A stretch of DNA of 64,000 bases from Nissolia schottii (taxonomy: Eukaryota; Streptophyta; Magnoliopsida; Fabales; Fabaceae), in NCBI GenBank assembly GCA_003254905.1, contig QANU01112002.1, forward strand, positions 235,276 to 299,275. Reading direction: 5' to 3'. Position numbers and translations under genes: made by a program. Below, piece after piece: positions 34,136 through 48,060 of the stretch. The notes beneath the pieces are model-generated. The model was not told the origin of the DNA. It was given only the letters and a program-made list of their open reading frames with translations, and did no database searches. The first letter of the stretch is position 1. Each line of letters opens with the position of its first letter.

Positions 34136-36619
34136 CCTTTCCATCTATCGTAGTTGAGGAGTCATCATCATTGATGGCCAGTGAACGACAGTGACCACCA
34201 AGCATTCAATGATGACTGGCCGGCAATCAACAGTGACCAGCAATGAGCAATGCGTAGTAGATGATGAATGACAGTAGAGTTTGAGTATGAAAGAGTCAAG
34301 ACAATGAGTAGAGATTAGGGGAAGTTTAGATTTCCTTATGAAGAAAGGAAAATTGAAATTCACTCTTTGAAGTATATGAAATACCTTAAAGAAATACTTA
34401 AAATTTTGAAATTTCTTTCACATGGTATCCAAACAAGGAATTTTATAATAAATCAATTGAAATCATTACAACATTTATATTACTCTCTGAAAATACCCAC
34501 CCAAACACCCTTAAAGAATTGTAAAAAGTAAAAACCAAAGTTTGCACAAAGAAATAACAAAAATAAAAGCGGATTACTCTGGTACCCCATCAAATTCAGG
34601 GATATTGGTATCTTATGATTATCTATGGCTAAAAATCAGCTACATATCACATTAACTCTAGATACTTATTATTTTAAATTTGAAAGTAAATCATGATCGT
34701 TAAAATGTAAAGAGGTATTAATACCCTTGTCAAATCATGGATACCGAAAGAATAACCAACATAAAAATATACCATTGAAAGAAGCAAGTTTGGCAAAATT
34801 GGACCAAACATATTTGAACAATTTATTAAAAACCAAAAAAAAAAATGGACACTGATAATGTCACCAGAAAAGGATATATAATATCAAATCACCCCTCCTA
34901 ACTGTGTTTATCTTTTAGATCTTTTAGATTTTAGATGATTGACAAAATTCAAAAGAGTAACAACGTAGAAAAGAATCACGCGAATATGATTGATGCAACT
35001 ATTTGATTGTTTTCGTTTGACCATTTAAACGAAATATATTTGAATTATTTTAGGCCAAATAAAATAGAATACGCAATCATTTGAAGAAAAAGCTGTCAAA
35101 CAATTCAACATTTTCTAACCTCGTAATATTGCTTTCAAAATGAATTGTGCCAATGCATTTTTATTTTTATTTTTATTTCTAAACAGTGTTTTTTCCCTTC
35201 AGAATTTTGTTCTTTAAAATTGATTTTAACTATTAACTATTATTACTAAATTTCAAGGGATTGGTTTTTTCGTTTACATTTATTAAATACGTCGTAAAAG
35301 GAAAAGACACGTGAAAAGAAAGAAATTCAACAAACAAGGAAAACATTATGAAGAAGTGGTGAAGAACTATTTGCATTTGATAGGAAAAAGACGGAAGAGT
35401 TAGTAGAAAAGTGAAAATGGCTGATAGCTTAAGGCCAAAAACCCTGCTGCGAAAGCAAAGACAAAACATGTATCTTATCAATCTATAGAGAACTTTCTCC
35501 CTTATTTAATTTGTACTAGAGCTTAGGGACGGCTCCACCATTAGGGACAGAGAGAGAGAGAGAGAGAGAGAGAGAAGAAGAAAGGAGAAATTGGGAGGGT
35601 GTTCCGATGGAAGTGTTGAACCCCAAATTTGAAATTTGCTTGTAAAACGTCTCAACGAGAACGAGGTGACCCTAGAGTCAAGGAAACGGTCAAGAGATTA
35701 TTGCATAATATGTGGTATAAATTTATTTTATCAAGACTCATTTGATGGATAATATATGATAAGATATATAGTATTAGATAAAATAGTATAATATCTGATA
35801 ATATAATATAAAAATGTATAACTTTTTATATTATTCGATATTTTGCATATTACATGTGATCATATAATTTTATTATGTTCAATGTTTATTGTGTTATAGG
35901 ATAAAATTAATTTTTATGAACAAAAATATTCATATACAAAAATACTTATGGACAACACTATTATTACCATTAAGCTAAAAATAATCCATATACAATAATG
36001 GGAATGGATGGGTTTCACGTCAATCTCTTAATTATTTATGTCATGCATAAGTCTCACATTCTCAATGAATGGTGAGAGATCGAACATGACCTTGTCATGT
36101 GAAAAGATAGTATGAAATGATCAATTCCCATGCAATAATACCTATGTCTATTATACTATTTACTACCATTAAACTTGAAAAAACAAACACCATGACCACG
36201 AAATACATGTTAAGCACCGGCAACGTGTTCCACAACATATGCTTGTTCAGGTCTTTGTCAGTGAGGTCGTCGCAGTTGTAGAGGCTACTTCTTTGCCCTT
36301 GCAATAAAATTTTCCGTAGCTTCGTATCCCATGCAATGTTAGGAGGCGTCTTGCTCATCATCAGTAGTTACTTCATCAGACACTTCCTTTTCTTTCACAC
36401 TAGTGGTGTCTCTACTGCTTCTATCTCTTGCTAGTACTCCTCTAACTCTTGATCCTTACATGATGGTGACAACAATAGGGTCAACGACAACAAAGATGAC
36501 GGTAATATTGACTTCGTAACCACTCCTTACTCTTTTTCGCTAATGGGTGGTTTAATTTAGTGTTAGAAAAATTGGCTCATACTTGATAGGATTGCAATTG
36601 ATTTTATTTATGTTTTATA
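34136..36619. other. AT-rich region with miniature-element fragments
   Basis: No gene supported. At 35740-35900 runs of taatatctgataatataat and ttatattattcgatattttgcat resemble the sequence at 29400-29950 around the Mutator MITE, and more distantly 30740-30870 and 39230-39380. These look like dispersed copies of one AT-rich MITE family. A short minus-strand open frame at 36095-36361 has no recognisable content. Confidence 0.45.
35548..35576. repeat. AG dinucleotide microsatellite
   Basis: About 14 uninterrupted AG units. Confidence 0.95.
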
Positions 36620-38585
36620 TGTCACAACTGACCCGGATCTATGACTAGCGCTTAGGGGATCACAACCCCTAACAAGCCTAATGTACGAAATTCTACCGAA
36701 AATCAGATAGAGTCTCCTTTGTACATGGGCCTATCGCAACAAAGGAGACTCTACTTGCACTTAAACACATTTCAAACAAAACACATAAAATCCAAACTTT
36801 CAGCGAAAATACATCAAGCCCAAGGTAGATATGAGTTTACATAATTAAATCCATCAAGTGCTCAACTACATAGACTACGAAAGCAAGGATCAGTCAGATC
36901 CTGCCTGTGGGTTTACTGAAACACTCTAAACAGAACAATAAAATAGTCCAAAAAAACATGGCCCGTAACAAATTGGATTCACTAAACAGGAATGTTCGCT
37001 ACAGCCTAGGAGGCGAGAAGAACAAAGTCAGGTCTGCACTTATATCTGAAAAAGGGAAAAATAACGAAAAGTGAGTTTGGAAACATAGTGGTAGGTAGAT
37101 GTATTTATAGCACACTTGAGACAAGTGAAAATTATGTGAATGCCATAAATCAATGAAACTATTTATTCGTAGTAACATATAACAAGAAAATATCATTTCC
37201 AAAATAAGATTTCCCACATTTTAAACTCTCTCAAAATCCATCATGTCAAGATATTCAACAACCATCAACATGTTAGAGTCATTACTCTAACCTACGTACA
37301 ACAACTAGAAACATAATTAAAATGCCACGAGCTAGTATGATATGTCTCTTACTAGAGAGGGCATATAATCGAAATGTGGCCTACGTGCCAGGCTAGCATG
37401 ATCTGTCTCTTACTAGCAAGGGCTTACATCATGGTGCACCAAGTTTGAGGCCTACTGTCGTTGGCTACAGATCTCAACATGACTTCATCTAAACCATTGC
37501 TTTAATTATACAATTTCATTTCTCATCCTTGCCATTCCACAACTAAACTAACCGTTCTCAACATATGAACAAAATAAGTTTATGCAATAATAATAATAAT
37601 AATAGGTCTTGTCCCAAGTGTTAAGTTTGCAAAAAGGTTTCTTATCGAATCCAAAGTTCACATTTTGTTTCCATAATGCCACAAGGCCTCAACATTCATT
37701 CAATTTCAAAACAACATATATTTATACATACATCTGTATATTTGTTTCAAAATAGACTTAGTATCAAAGGAAAATAACCACAAACACAACTAACTACTCA
37801 TAACGGGAGGCGAGGCAACCACTTCTACAGAACGACCGAAGCTTTGGAAAAATCACCAGAGCCTCCCAACGCTATCAACAAGACAACAAGGTCATGAGTT
37901 AGGACCTACGGTTCTAAGCAATCTGCTCATAGACTTGAATAATCAAGCAACCAACTCAATCAAAACACCAACAATTAAGTTAAAAAATTACCCTTGAAGA
38001 TTCAAGAGAAGGGAACATTTGGGCAAACCCTTAAGGTCACCACCAAAAGCTCCAAATGACCATCAATGGAGTTTTGGAGAGAAAAAAGGATAAGGAATGA
38101 TGATGATGGAGAGGAAATGGAGTACTTTGTGGAGATGGAGCAATTTTGGGTGTTATTAGTGATCTAGGGATGATGTGGGGGGTTAGAGATTGAGAGAGGG
38201 TAGAGAAAAGGGAGAGAGAATGAGTTTAGAGAAAGAGTGACTCAAGAAAAATGAGCCTCTCATGCTGATAAAAACATCCCTGTATATAAGTCATTTGAAT
38301 GACTTTCCTCTACAGCCCAAAAGTTATGAATTTAAGCAATTCATTGAAATGACCTATTAAGGCATTCGAATGACTCAACTTCTATGGCGTCAGACATTAA
38401 TTTTTAGTAATCATTCGAATGAAGCAAGCTATCATTCGAATGAATGAGCCTTAGAACTTAAATTCTAGCTGAAAAATGGTCCCAAACTCGACTTTCTTGA
38501 TTCTGACACTTTCCCAAGGCTCCTTTTACACTTCAAACATGAAAAGAACACTAGAAACAATCTAAGGGTACTGCAGGTCATTACA
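36620..38585 (-). mobile_element. solo LTR of a second gypsy-like family, 1966 bp
   Basis: On the minus strand it starts TGTAATGACCTGCAG and ends GGGTCAGTTGTGACA. Flanking pentamers are ttata and ttatc, one mismatch apart. A TATA-like tatataca on the minus strand lies about 290 bases from the start. It has repeated tcattcgaatga phrases at 38290-38450 and no coding region. Absence of gag/pol and of a second LTR indicates a solo LTR. Confidence 0.65.
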
Positions 38586-38698
38586 TTATCTGTAAGATGT
38601 ATATTCTTGAGATAATCCTTAAATTGACGAATATTTAAATTATTAATATGAATAATTTGATAGGATATTGACGAATATGGTAGGATATGGATAGATTC

Positions 38699-39083
38699 TG
38701 TTAGGATATAGAAAATATGTTGAGATTTGAATTAAGGACTCTTTGTGGTTAAGAATCCTTGGATAAAAATAAAGTCAATGGTCTAGGTGTGTGACCGTAA
38801 AAGAGAACAAGATGTGAGGGGTACTTTATGAGAAAGGGTGTATACAGGGCTTTGGGTGTGAGAACCATGGGATGCTCTTGTACTTTTTTTTATCTTATAG
38901 TGAAAGTATTGATTATCTGGGTGGATGTAGGCATGGAATTTGCCGAACCACATTAAATTCTTATGTCTTTTTTACTCTGTCGTCTTGAAAATTTTTTTCT
39001 CTTTGGTTTTTCTGTTTATATTTGGTATATTAGATCTGTACGAGGTTGTGTGAGGATCCGTTCTGTTGCACGTTCCCCTAACA
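38699..39083 (+). mobile_element. copia-like LTR remnant
   Basis: The edges tgttaggata and cccctaaca form a short inverted repeat. Near the 3' end is gattatctgggtggatgtaggcatggaatttgccgaaccac, a phrase common to the R/U5 of plant copia LTRs, then a T-rich stretch. No target duplication (gattc versus tttag), so one or both ends may be inexact, and similar gatagg/gtagga phrases extend upstream to 38655. Confidence 0.5.
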
Positions 39084-40588
39084 TTTAGTTTGCAATAGGC
39101 TATGGTAGGGAGACATGGAGGCTTAGAGAGAGCACGAATAGAAAGAAAAGGGAAAAGGCTAGGTTAATTTGGATTTGGGTAAAAAAAGATATACTATACA
39201 ATGTAATAAAGCCCTAGAGCTTTGATAACTTAATACAATGGTTGTATGATAAAAATGGATAAGATTATATAATACTATACGTACCATCCCATTTTACGTC
39301 AAACATGTGATAATAATTGGTTAATTTTGTAGTATAAGCTAATACTATAAGACCTTACACGACATAACAAATGAGGCCTAAGAATTTCACTAACAATTTG
39401 CTCTTATGGCACTTGTTAAAAAAAATCAAGACATGTAATATTCATTCATAAAATGAAGAAATACGATATTAATTAAAAAATAAAGTTTTTAAGTCTTCAA
39501 AATATTTTTTTTACAAGAAACAAATTTCATTCATAGGAAAGCCTAACAATACTTACAAACTGGAATAGATACATCATATCTAAAATTAATAAGAAACAAC
39601 AACATTCTACAATTTGAACTATCACGAACTGTAGCTGTACTCATTGTCTAAAGACTATCAAAGATAAACCATCTTTCATATCAAAGACCAACGAAAGTGC
39701 TGCAGTTTAAAAAAATGTATTACGTCTTTGTTCGCCATAGATTTGACTAACTTTGTCATCTGTAAGATCCTACAAAAGAAACACATGTTAGAACCAATAC
39801 ACCCACAAAGGGGAACAAATACAACCACAAAGGGGACAAAAAATACAAGATCTATTGCTAAATAAAAAAACCAAACTAAGTATGCTCTAGAACTAGATAT
39901 CTAAGCAATATATTGAAATAAAAGAGGGAAAAGGGAAGAGAGAAAAGGTAATTAAGAAGGCTCGTTGCTGCAAAAGGGAGGTAGTGACAACCCCTTGACT
40001 CTTCGTTGAGAGAAAACGCAAAGAATAAGAGAAAGAAAAAGACAAAATCCAATTTTCTACCTAAAAAAAATTTCTTTTAATATATTGAAATCACTGAAAA
40101 CTTTAAAATTTAATTTTAACTATTCAATTTCACATAAATTGAATTTACTTTTCTCATTCTCACGCTAATTATTCCGCTCAAGTTTGAGATGCAAATCATA
40201 CTCCTAGTATATCATGCATCTATAGTTGTTAAGATTACCACACTAAAAAAAATCTAGCATTTAAGTGACTTTAAATTTTTATTGAAATGTGTAATATTTG
40301 AATGATCAAGATTTTTTTTGTGTGAATTAAAAAAAAAGATTTACTTCTCGTCTCATAGTGATTATGAAAGTGAGAAATAAATAAATTATAACTATTAGAT
40401 CATTCGTATATAAATTTAATTATTTTGGTTGTTAACATACTATTATAGTTGCATGATATCATTATAGAAGCATGGTAGGATACATTGTTTTGGTTGTAAT
40501 CATATAGTAGGTTGTGAATTTTTAGATCAACATTGGAGTAAATTGGAGGTGTTCCTTACGTCTCTAACAAGGTAATGAGTGGTATTAC
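39084..40588. other. AT-rich region, no gene seen
   Basis: Short purine-rich stretches (39110-39200, 39900-40050) and AT-rich DNA. At 39230-39380 is another piece resembling the AT-rich MITE family near 29400. No open frame above 60 codons in this interval. Confidence 0.5.
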
Positions 40589-41209
40589 GTGTACACCAAA
40601 AATTTCACCAATGTACAACTACCAAAGTATTTTATACATCTTGAGCCCACTACTTTATTTTTCCCCAAATTACTAACCCCTCACATTTTGAACAAACCCC
40701 CAAAATCTCATATCATCTCCCAAAATCTCGGATTCTTTCCTAAATTACTGACCCCTCACATTCACTCTTCCTCTCCCAAAATCTTGGACCCTTTCCTAAA
40801 TTACTAACCCCTTACATTCACCCTTCATCTCCCAACATTCCGCCGCCGCCCACAACCCAACCCAACTCAGTCATCATCGGAGTCGCTACTTCGTCCGCCA
40901 TTCAACGTTACGACTCCATTGCCATTCAACACTGCGAGTCCATCATCCAAGACCGCTGCGTGCCATCGTCACACTGCCCTCGACGACGATTCTCCGACCT
41001 TAGGCACGAACCTTACGCTACTCCTCGCGCTCCCTCATGTCGTCCTCTCCGGCAAAACACTTTTCAACAGTAGTCACAAAGAACGGTTTTACTATAAAGT
41101 GTGGATGGGTTTGCTCATAAACCATGTTTTAGTTTGTTCAAGACACTCGTTTTGGTTTGTCATGATGGATGTACAACTTTGTTCAAATTGAGTTGAAGGG
41201 TTTATTCAT

Positions 41210-42105
41210 ACAGGGTATTAGAAATTATTCAATCTCATAAACATGTGTTTGTTCATATTGAATTATAGTGTTTAATAAGAATGAACAAACCTATTCATAC
41301 AAAATGAACAAACTCATATAACTATAGTGAACAAACATATTTAACTATGCTGAACAAACCTACATAATAAGAATGAACACAGACCTACTTAATTGGAATG
41401 AAAAAACCTCAATACAAATAATAAACAAACCTATTCATATAAAACGAGCAAACCTAATGAACTGTATTGAACAAATCTACTTAACTGGAATGAACAAACC
41501 TCAACACACGAACTGAACAAAAACTTATTACTAAACCGAACAAACCCATTTAACTATAGTGAACAACTTAACCGGAATGAACAAACCCCAGTACAAACAA
41601 TGAACAAACATGTCCATATAAAATGACCAAACCCATTTAACTATAGTGAACAACTTACTTAACTGTAATGAACAAACCCCAATACAAAAATGAACAAGCC
41701 TTTCTAAATAAAATGAACAAACCCATTTACCTATAATGAACAAACCTACTTAACTAGAATGAAGAAACCCTAATAGAAATAATGAATAAACATGTTCATA
41801 TAAAATGAACAAACCCATTTAACTGTAATGAACAAACCTATTTAATTTGAATGAATAAACCCAGATACAAATAATGATCAAACATGTACATATAAAACGA
41901 ACAAACCTAATTAACTATATTGAATAAACCTACTTAACTGGAATGAACAAACATCAATACACAAACTGAACAAATACTTATTACTAAAACAATAAAAAAA
42001 ACCCATATAGCTATGGTGAACAAACCTACTTACTAAAAATGAACAAACCCAATGACACGATTTGAACAAACCTTTCCACCGAAAATGAACAAATCTATAA
42101 ATGGC
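41210..42105. repeat. degenerate repeats of gaacaaac
   Basis: Around 40 copies of tgaacaaac or close variants, often with ttaactata(g/a) or aatacaaa spacers, in units of about 25-35 bases. The same motif resumes at 45353, directly after the inserted solo LTR, showing that one array was interrupted. Confidence 0.8.
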
Positions 42106-42108
42106 AAG

Positions 42109-45100
42109 TGTAACACCCTAGCTAGCTGCTTACGTGTACATCGCAAACAATGCTCACTAGGTTGTTATCTTCTTTGGTTGGGGTTACTTTTAGCCCCTAC
42201 TTTAGCTTTGAAAATATTTCTTACTTAGAAAATATGGACCATTTCGAAACTTTCCGTTATATGTATACGATATAAAATATGAGTCGTGCGTCAGATAGAA
42301 TTTATAGAGCAAACGTTAAAACTTTCTACTTCACTGATAATTATCCTAACATATCAACATCAAACAATAAGCATACCAGTGGCCCATAGCATATATCACA
42401 AGCATTTACATAGGTATTATCGTATTTGTTACATACAAGTACTTCCTCACAGTAGTGTAAAATATGAACTATACTAACTAAGGGTTGATCGTAACATCTT
42501 TGATCAAGTCCCTGCTATCTTATTTCTCAGTTCATCTTCTTCGAGTCTGCTTCTTTGCGTACCACGCGGACGTCCTTGTCGTGCTTACCTAGAATCATAA
42601 AAGAGTGGGTGTGAGAACTCAGCGTTCTCAGTGGGAAACCTCTGTTGTCGTTGCTCATTTTACTCTCAATTATGATTCCGCCGCTCAGGGGTCTCTAAGT
42701 GTCACAGTTATACTACATCCCTACTATTTATTAATATTCATCTTAAGCCTGAGCAGCTACCTATGATTACTAGGTGACTGAGGGAATCTATCATTTCTTA
42801 TCTAGGTCATCTGTTCTCTATTCAAATTCTTGAATCACCTATACAGCTAGAGCACATATCATCATATTCATGTAACATATACCGTTAAATCACATATCAT
42901 CATCTTCATGTACTACCTATCATCATATACGTGTATCATGTAGACATATCATATTCATGTAACATATACAGTTAAATCACATATCATCATCTTATAGCCA
43001 TCATCTTATAATCATTACCTTGAATTCATTATCCAGATGCAATAACGATATTAGGAATAGCTTACTCTGTCCACACTTGGGGACTGACTCGTTGTGTCCA
43101 CGCTTGGGGACATATCCACACTTGGGGATAGACTTGCTTCGTCCACACTTGGGGACTGACTCATGTTATCCACACTTGGGGACCTCCTATCCACGCTTGG
43201 GGATAGACTGACTTTCATCGTTCACACTTGGGAACGGTTATCCACACTTGGGGACCTCCTATCCACACTTGGGGATAGTCTTACTTGCATCGTTCACACT
43301 TGGGAACATACTGACCTTCGTCCACACTTGGGGACGTACTGACCTCGACGGTAGAATTTAAGTTTTGTTCTTCTTGCTAAACATAAACATAATTCAATAT
43401 CTCATAGCATCAATACACGTCTGATAAACACAGCTCAATGATCTCAAAGCATTCATATACATGATAAATATAACTCAATATCTCATGTCATCATTTCATA
43501 GTTCATCACACCATATTCCTCAAAAGATCATCATCATATACTTCAACATATAGCACCTCATTATCATAAGCATCTAACATACTTCCTATTACACAATCAT
43601 CATCATATAGCATTAGTACATAATTCTCTATCATCATAAACATTTACCATATAATTTATAGCATCATTCATATAATATCACTAACTTCACATAACTCATG
43701 GATACCAATCATGCACTGTTACTAACTTTACCAATCTCATAACGTCAAATCCATCATATATAAGAAACATAATCTCATACTAAACATTTCTTGAACATAA
43801 TAAACATAAATCTAGCAACTAGCAAAACAGACGTCTGGTTTCTGTCAGAAAATAGCAATCATAAACCGGAGAGGTCCAAGACCTTACCCCAAGGTTCTTG
43901 ATAGTCCTAAGATCATTTTTCATACTTAAAAATTCAGATTTCAATCCCAACTTCACGAAATTGCTATTTTGCCCTTTTTCCCAAAACTGCTGTTTCGCCC
44001 CCGTAAACGCCCTGTTTTCTTTGGAATTTTAGTTCTCAAAAACCCAATGGACTCAAGACTTGCCCTTAAGGTTTTTGATAGTTCTAAACCCATATTTTCT
44101 GAAAACAAACCCAGTTTCTCAGCCCAAACACGTGAAATTCCCGTTTTGCCCTTTGTCGTAAAAACCCCGTTTTCTGCCTGTTTGCTGAGAAATTCATCGG
44201 GGACTCCAAAAATCATAAAACTTGACATCCCCACTCAAAATTTCGTGTAGAATCCAAAAATAACATTAGTTTTTCATGATAAAAATCTCAGCATACAGTT
44301 CCCATCAAAAACGTGCCATATGCCTATTTCAGTCTTAAGCTTTCCTAAATACTGACAGAATCACAGACAGCAGCAACAGATCCAGACAATCATCAACAAC
44401 ATATATATATCAAGGTTCTATAAAAGGCATCCTAACCACATGTATTTCTAACATAAAACATAGCTCAACACATCCTAAATCACATAGACAGTGATTATGT
44501 CGGTTTACCCACGTTTATGCACTTGCTGCAGCCAGTTTGTGCAGAATCCCACCTTGCTTGATTATACCCAAGATCTTAACCTTAGAATAGATGTATAAGA
44601 GAGTCCTTCAAGATGCTAGAAGAATTTGTGAGGTTAGGGTTTAGGAAGCTTAAGTTAGGTCTTGTGAGGAAAAGTCTCCGGGTTAGGGTTTTTGGACAGT
44701 AAAACGACTGAATGTGAAATTGGACAGAGTTTGGCCAAGGTTTCCAATTTTTTCTCCTCAAAATTCTGATCTTGGGAGGTATTTATAGGCCTTGGGACGA
44801 ATTTTGCCTTCCCAAAATGCCCTTGGGCATAATTTACCAAAATACCCTTGCTTATGTCATGCATGACCTAAGCACCACCATGAGTCATCTTTGACTCTTT
44901 GACTAGGCCATTTGGCCCCCTCCATAACCGTGCAAGGCTTTGTGTCTTGGCCACTTTTTGTGGCCAAGAATTAACGGGCTCCAGCAGATCAATTTTGATC
45001 AGGTTTTTGGCGTTTCCGGTCCCGGTACTTCGCGTACGGCTGTTCTAAAAATATTCTGATCACGTCCTTGTGATCTCCTAATTTTTTCTAAGTAATATTC

Positions 45101-45352
45101 TAGGGTCATTTAGGTGTTTATGAATGCTCGCCTGTAGCCGTACTTTTTACGGATACTTTAGATGCGCGGCTGTATTCAGATGGCAGAAAGGGTTTGTTCT
45201 AGTGTCTGCAGAATTGTGAGAAAATGTGCAGAAATATTTCTACAGACAATTTTCATCCTAAGAGTTTATGATTCTAACGGCTCAACTGAAATTAGAAATA
45301 TCCTGGACAATTATCTAGCGAAATTCTGCTAAGGAGAAAGCGGGATGTTACA
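42109..45352 (-). mobile_element. solo LTR, copy 2 (3244 bp) with perfect target duplication
   Basis: Plus-strand edges tgtaacaccct and cgggatgttaca are flanked by an exact 5-bp duplication gcaag (42104-42108 and 45353-45357). The TATA-like tataaatacc lies on the minus strand near 44780, so the LTR reads right to left from TGTAACATCCCG to GGGTGTTACA. No coding region. Homologous to the LTRs at 6996, 54006 and 46430. A cacttggggac minisatellite is at 43070-43345. Confidence 0.9.
43066..43345. repeat. cacttggggac minisatellite inside LTR copy 2
   Basis: Twelve or so copies of tccacacttgggga(c/t) or the variant ttcacacttgggaac, with spacers of 10-25 bases. Spacer length and sequence vary, so it is a degenerate minisatellite. 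The corresponding array in copy 3 is at 55795-56165 in the opposite orientation. Confidence 0.85.
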
Positions 45353-46040
45353 GCAAGTGAATAGACCAATACACATATAATGAACAAACACTACTAACTT
45401 AACTGAACAAACACTTATTACAAAAATGAACAAATCCACAAACACATAATGAAAAAAACTACACAACTAGATTGACCAAAACCCAATTTCTAAACATAGC
45501 AATCCCTTCGTATCATTCGATATGTATCTCTTATTGGAGTATTGTTTGTTTATGCATTATATTATAGGTTGTTCATTGTCAGAGAACTAGTTTGTTCATT
45601 GTTCCATGTATCAGTGCTTCATCATACACAATACGTAGGTTTGTTTAGAAATAATAGAGGACGTCTTGGTTTGTCGTTCAAGGTGAGGAAGAGACAATGT
45701 ACGGGAGAGACAACGTGAGCGTACGTGATGGAGGACGTGAACACCGTTTGGGGGGTTGCGGTTAAAGGACGTGATAGAGGAGGAGAACAGATTCGAGTGA
45801 TGTCGTCGATGGTGGTGTGGTAGCGTACGAGTGGTGGCGTACGTGAAAATAATTGAGGGAGTGAGGTGGCATGAAAATAGAAAGGGAAAGAGGGCGATTG
45901 GAAGGAGAAAAGAGAGAGATCATGAGAAATTGGAGAGAGAAAGAACAAATTGAAATATAATTAGTAGGAGAGGAAAATATAAATCCTTATACATATAAAA
46001 TGTTTGTTTGCTACATGGTGGAACCAAATTTGGTGTACAC

Positions 46041-46430
46041 AGAGACTTTTTCTAAGGTAAAAGATGAGAGACAACTTAAGAATAAGCTCAAAAATACCAA
46101 CAAAGAATATATAAGTGCCTATTTGTTAGGGATTAAGGAAACAATGGATTATCTAGCATAGATGGTTCACCTACCTTTGAATCAGATTATGTAGAAACTA
46201 TGTTGAATGATTCTATAGAAGAGTATGAATCCCACATCACTTCTAGAACAAAAGCATGTACAACTAGCTAGTGAACATGAAGCTTACTCATAGCAAAAGA
46301 AGAAAATAAATGAGATCGAGGAGTAGAATAAAGCGAAGATGTTGTTCAAGCGAATGTGGCTCAATTTCATTCCCAAAGGAGGCTTAAGAGCACACCCCCA
46401 AGATCCTTCAAGATTCAACTCAAATTCGAG
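46041..46430. other. short region with frayed coding-like sequence
   Basis: The plus strand reads fairly openly but with several stops (for example MVHLPLN and NFIPKGGLRAHPQDPS). Purine-rich, no recognisable domain. Possibly internal retroelement sequence next to the LTR that follows. Confidence 0.25.
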
Positions 46431-47837
46431 GTGAGTGGCTTTCTTCACGTTCTATGTTCACGGTCTATGTTCAGGCCATGTATTTATTTTTAAAAGCTAT
46501 TTATTTTATTTTATGCATGTTCTACGAAATCCTAGGAGGCAGAACTTAGTATTTCCTTTTAAATATTTATGAAGTTAGTTATTTCTTTATTTATGAAAAT
46601 AGTTATTTATTTAGAAAACTTCCTTATTTATTAAAGTAGTTATTTACGAAAATATTTACATAACTATTTTTAGAAAGTAATGATAATGAAACTATTTTAG
46701 AACTACATGAGACCATATGTTTTATTGCATTAAGTATGTCATGGCGCATGTGTATGATATTTATGAATAAAGTCATGTTGAACTATCAGTTATCAATTGT
46801 GCTATCAAGTTTATGTTATATCATGTTATGTTGCTTAAACAATTTTCATGGGAGTTATATCTAGAATAGAACTATAAGTCAGCGACAATCTATGTTGATC
46901 GTACTATACCTTGTATGATCATAATGTACAATAGGATTCATGTAGATATATGGCAAGACAGTAAAGCCGGGACATAGGCAGGCCATGACGCCCGGTGTTA
47001 TGTATCACATATAATGTATTATGTTTTATGTCATGTAGATTAGGGCAAGATTGTAAACGCCAGACATTTCATGGACAATTAAACCGTAATGTTCAGATTG
47101 TCTATCTAGAGAACTCCCTACTTATTTATGTTTTCAAATGTTTTACCTACTATGCATTATAACTATATAAATGTTTTCATGCTTGATATTGTATTATGTA
47201 TTGCCCAAGTTCCTTTCAGAACCACGCTGTAGTGACAAGGAACAGAAGACGTGTTGTGGTGCCTATGTCGCGCTGTAGCGACACGGAAGCAGCAACGCGC
47301 TCCAGCACACCTAGCACGCTCCAGCACCTCAAAGATGATAAGAAATTCTAATCCATCCTCTTGGGATAGAAGAGGGCCCAACCCACCCTTTTATCCATCT
47401 CTCCGCTTATAAATAAAGGTCTCCCCTCCCCCTTTCAACTCGCTCAGAGCTTTAGACTCCTCTTATCTCCAATGCGGATTTTCTCGCTCATTTTCTTCCC
47501 TCTTCTTGTGAAGACGCGACATCTTCACCTAGGGTAAGTAGCCAATACTTTTAAGGATGGCCTAGGTTAGTAGGCCTTGGTGCTGCTACTTTGGTAGTGG
47601 TGGCCCTATGGCGGTCCACGGCTGCCGTGGCAATGCCAAATCGCTATCGCAAAGTCTACAATTATGTTTCCTTATGGATTTTTGATGGTGTGGTGTTTGT
47701 TGGCCTTCCAGGTCCCAATGCTATGTTGCTTGAAGCTTCTAGGTGCCTTATTTATGAAATCGATTATTTTAGCACGCATAAACATTAGTATGACCATGAC
47801 AAGCTTCCATAGGGGCAGTAGCGTCCTAAGTTGGGGC

Positions 47838-48060
47838 GTGACGGGTGTAACCTCTATTAAGATAACAGATTAGTCAATCAAGGAACATCAGCCAAGCAGA
47901 GTTGGTATGACCTCTATTAAGATAACAAATTAGTCCGTCAAGAAAACATCAGCCAAGTAGAGTTGATGTTACCTCTATTTCAATTAAACCTAGTTAAGGT
48001 AACAGGTCAGTTTACTCGGGAAACATCATCCAAGCGGAGTTGGTGTTACCCCTATGTCTG
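47838..48060. repeat. about 80-bp tandem repeat inside LTR copy 4
   Basis: Three imperfect units share gtaacctctattaagataaca(g/a)attagtc...aacatcagccaagcagagttgg. This array sits in the LTR region where copies 2 and 3 carry the unrelated cacttggggac array. Confidence 0.8.

Larger units (their letters stand above)
40589..46040. mobile_element. inverted-repeat DNA element split by a solo LTR
   Basis: The left edge gtgtacaccaaaaatttc and the reverse complement of the right edge (gtgtacaccaaatttgg) match, defining an outer element of about 5.45 kb, or about 2.2 kb without the solo LTR at 42109-45352. The interior carries degenerate direct repeats of aatgaacaaacc with ttaactata-type spacers at about 41210-42105, continuing after the LTR at 45353-45480. 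GC-rich patches at 40840-41080 and 45650-45830 are coding-like but unrecognised. Subterminal short repeats with TIRs are typical of CACTA- or Mutator-type elements; I could not find a target duplication, so the superfamily is open. Confidence 0.5.

Noticed and set aside
43066..43345. Regularly spaced cacttggggac repeats look like a CRISPR array
   Set aside because: Spacers vary from 10 to 25 bases and are themselves related; the array lies in a plant LTR and a sister LTR has the same motif. It is a minisatellite.
43953..44250. 93-codon frames on both strands, with a relative at 55064-55447
   Set aside because: Both are the same conserved noncoding LTR segment; the frames are interrupted differently in the other copies.
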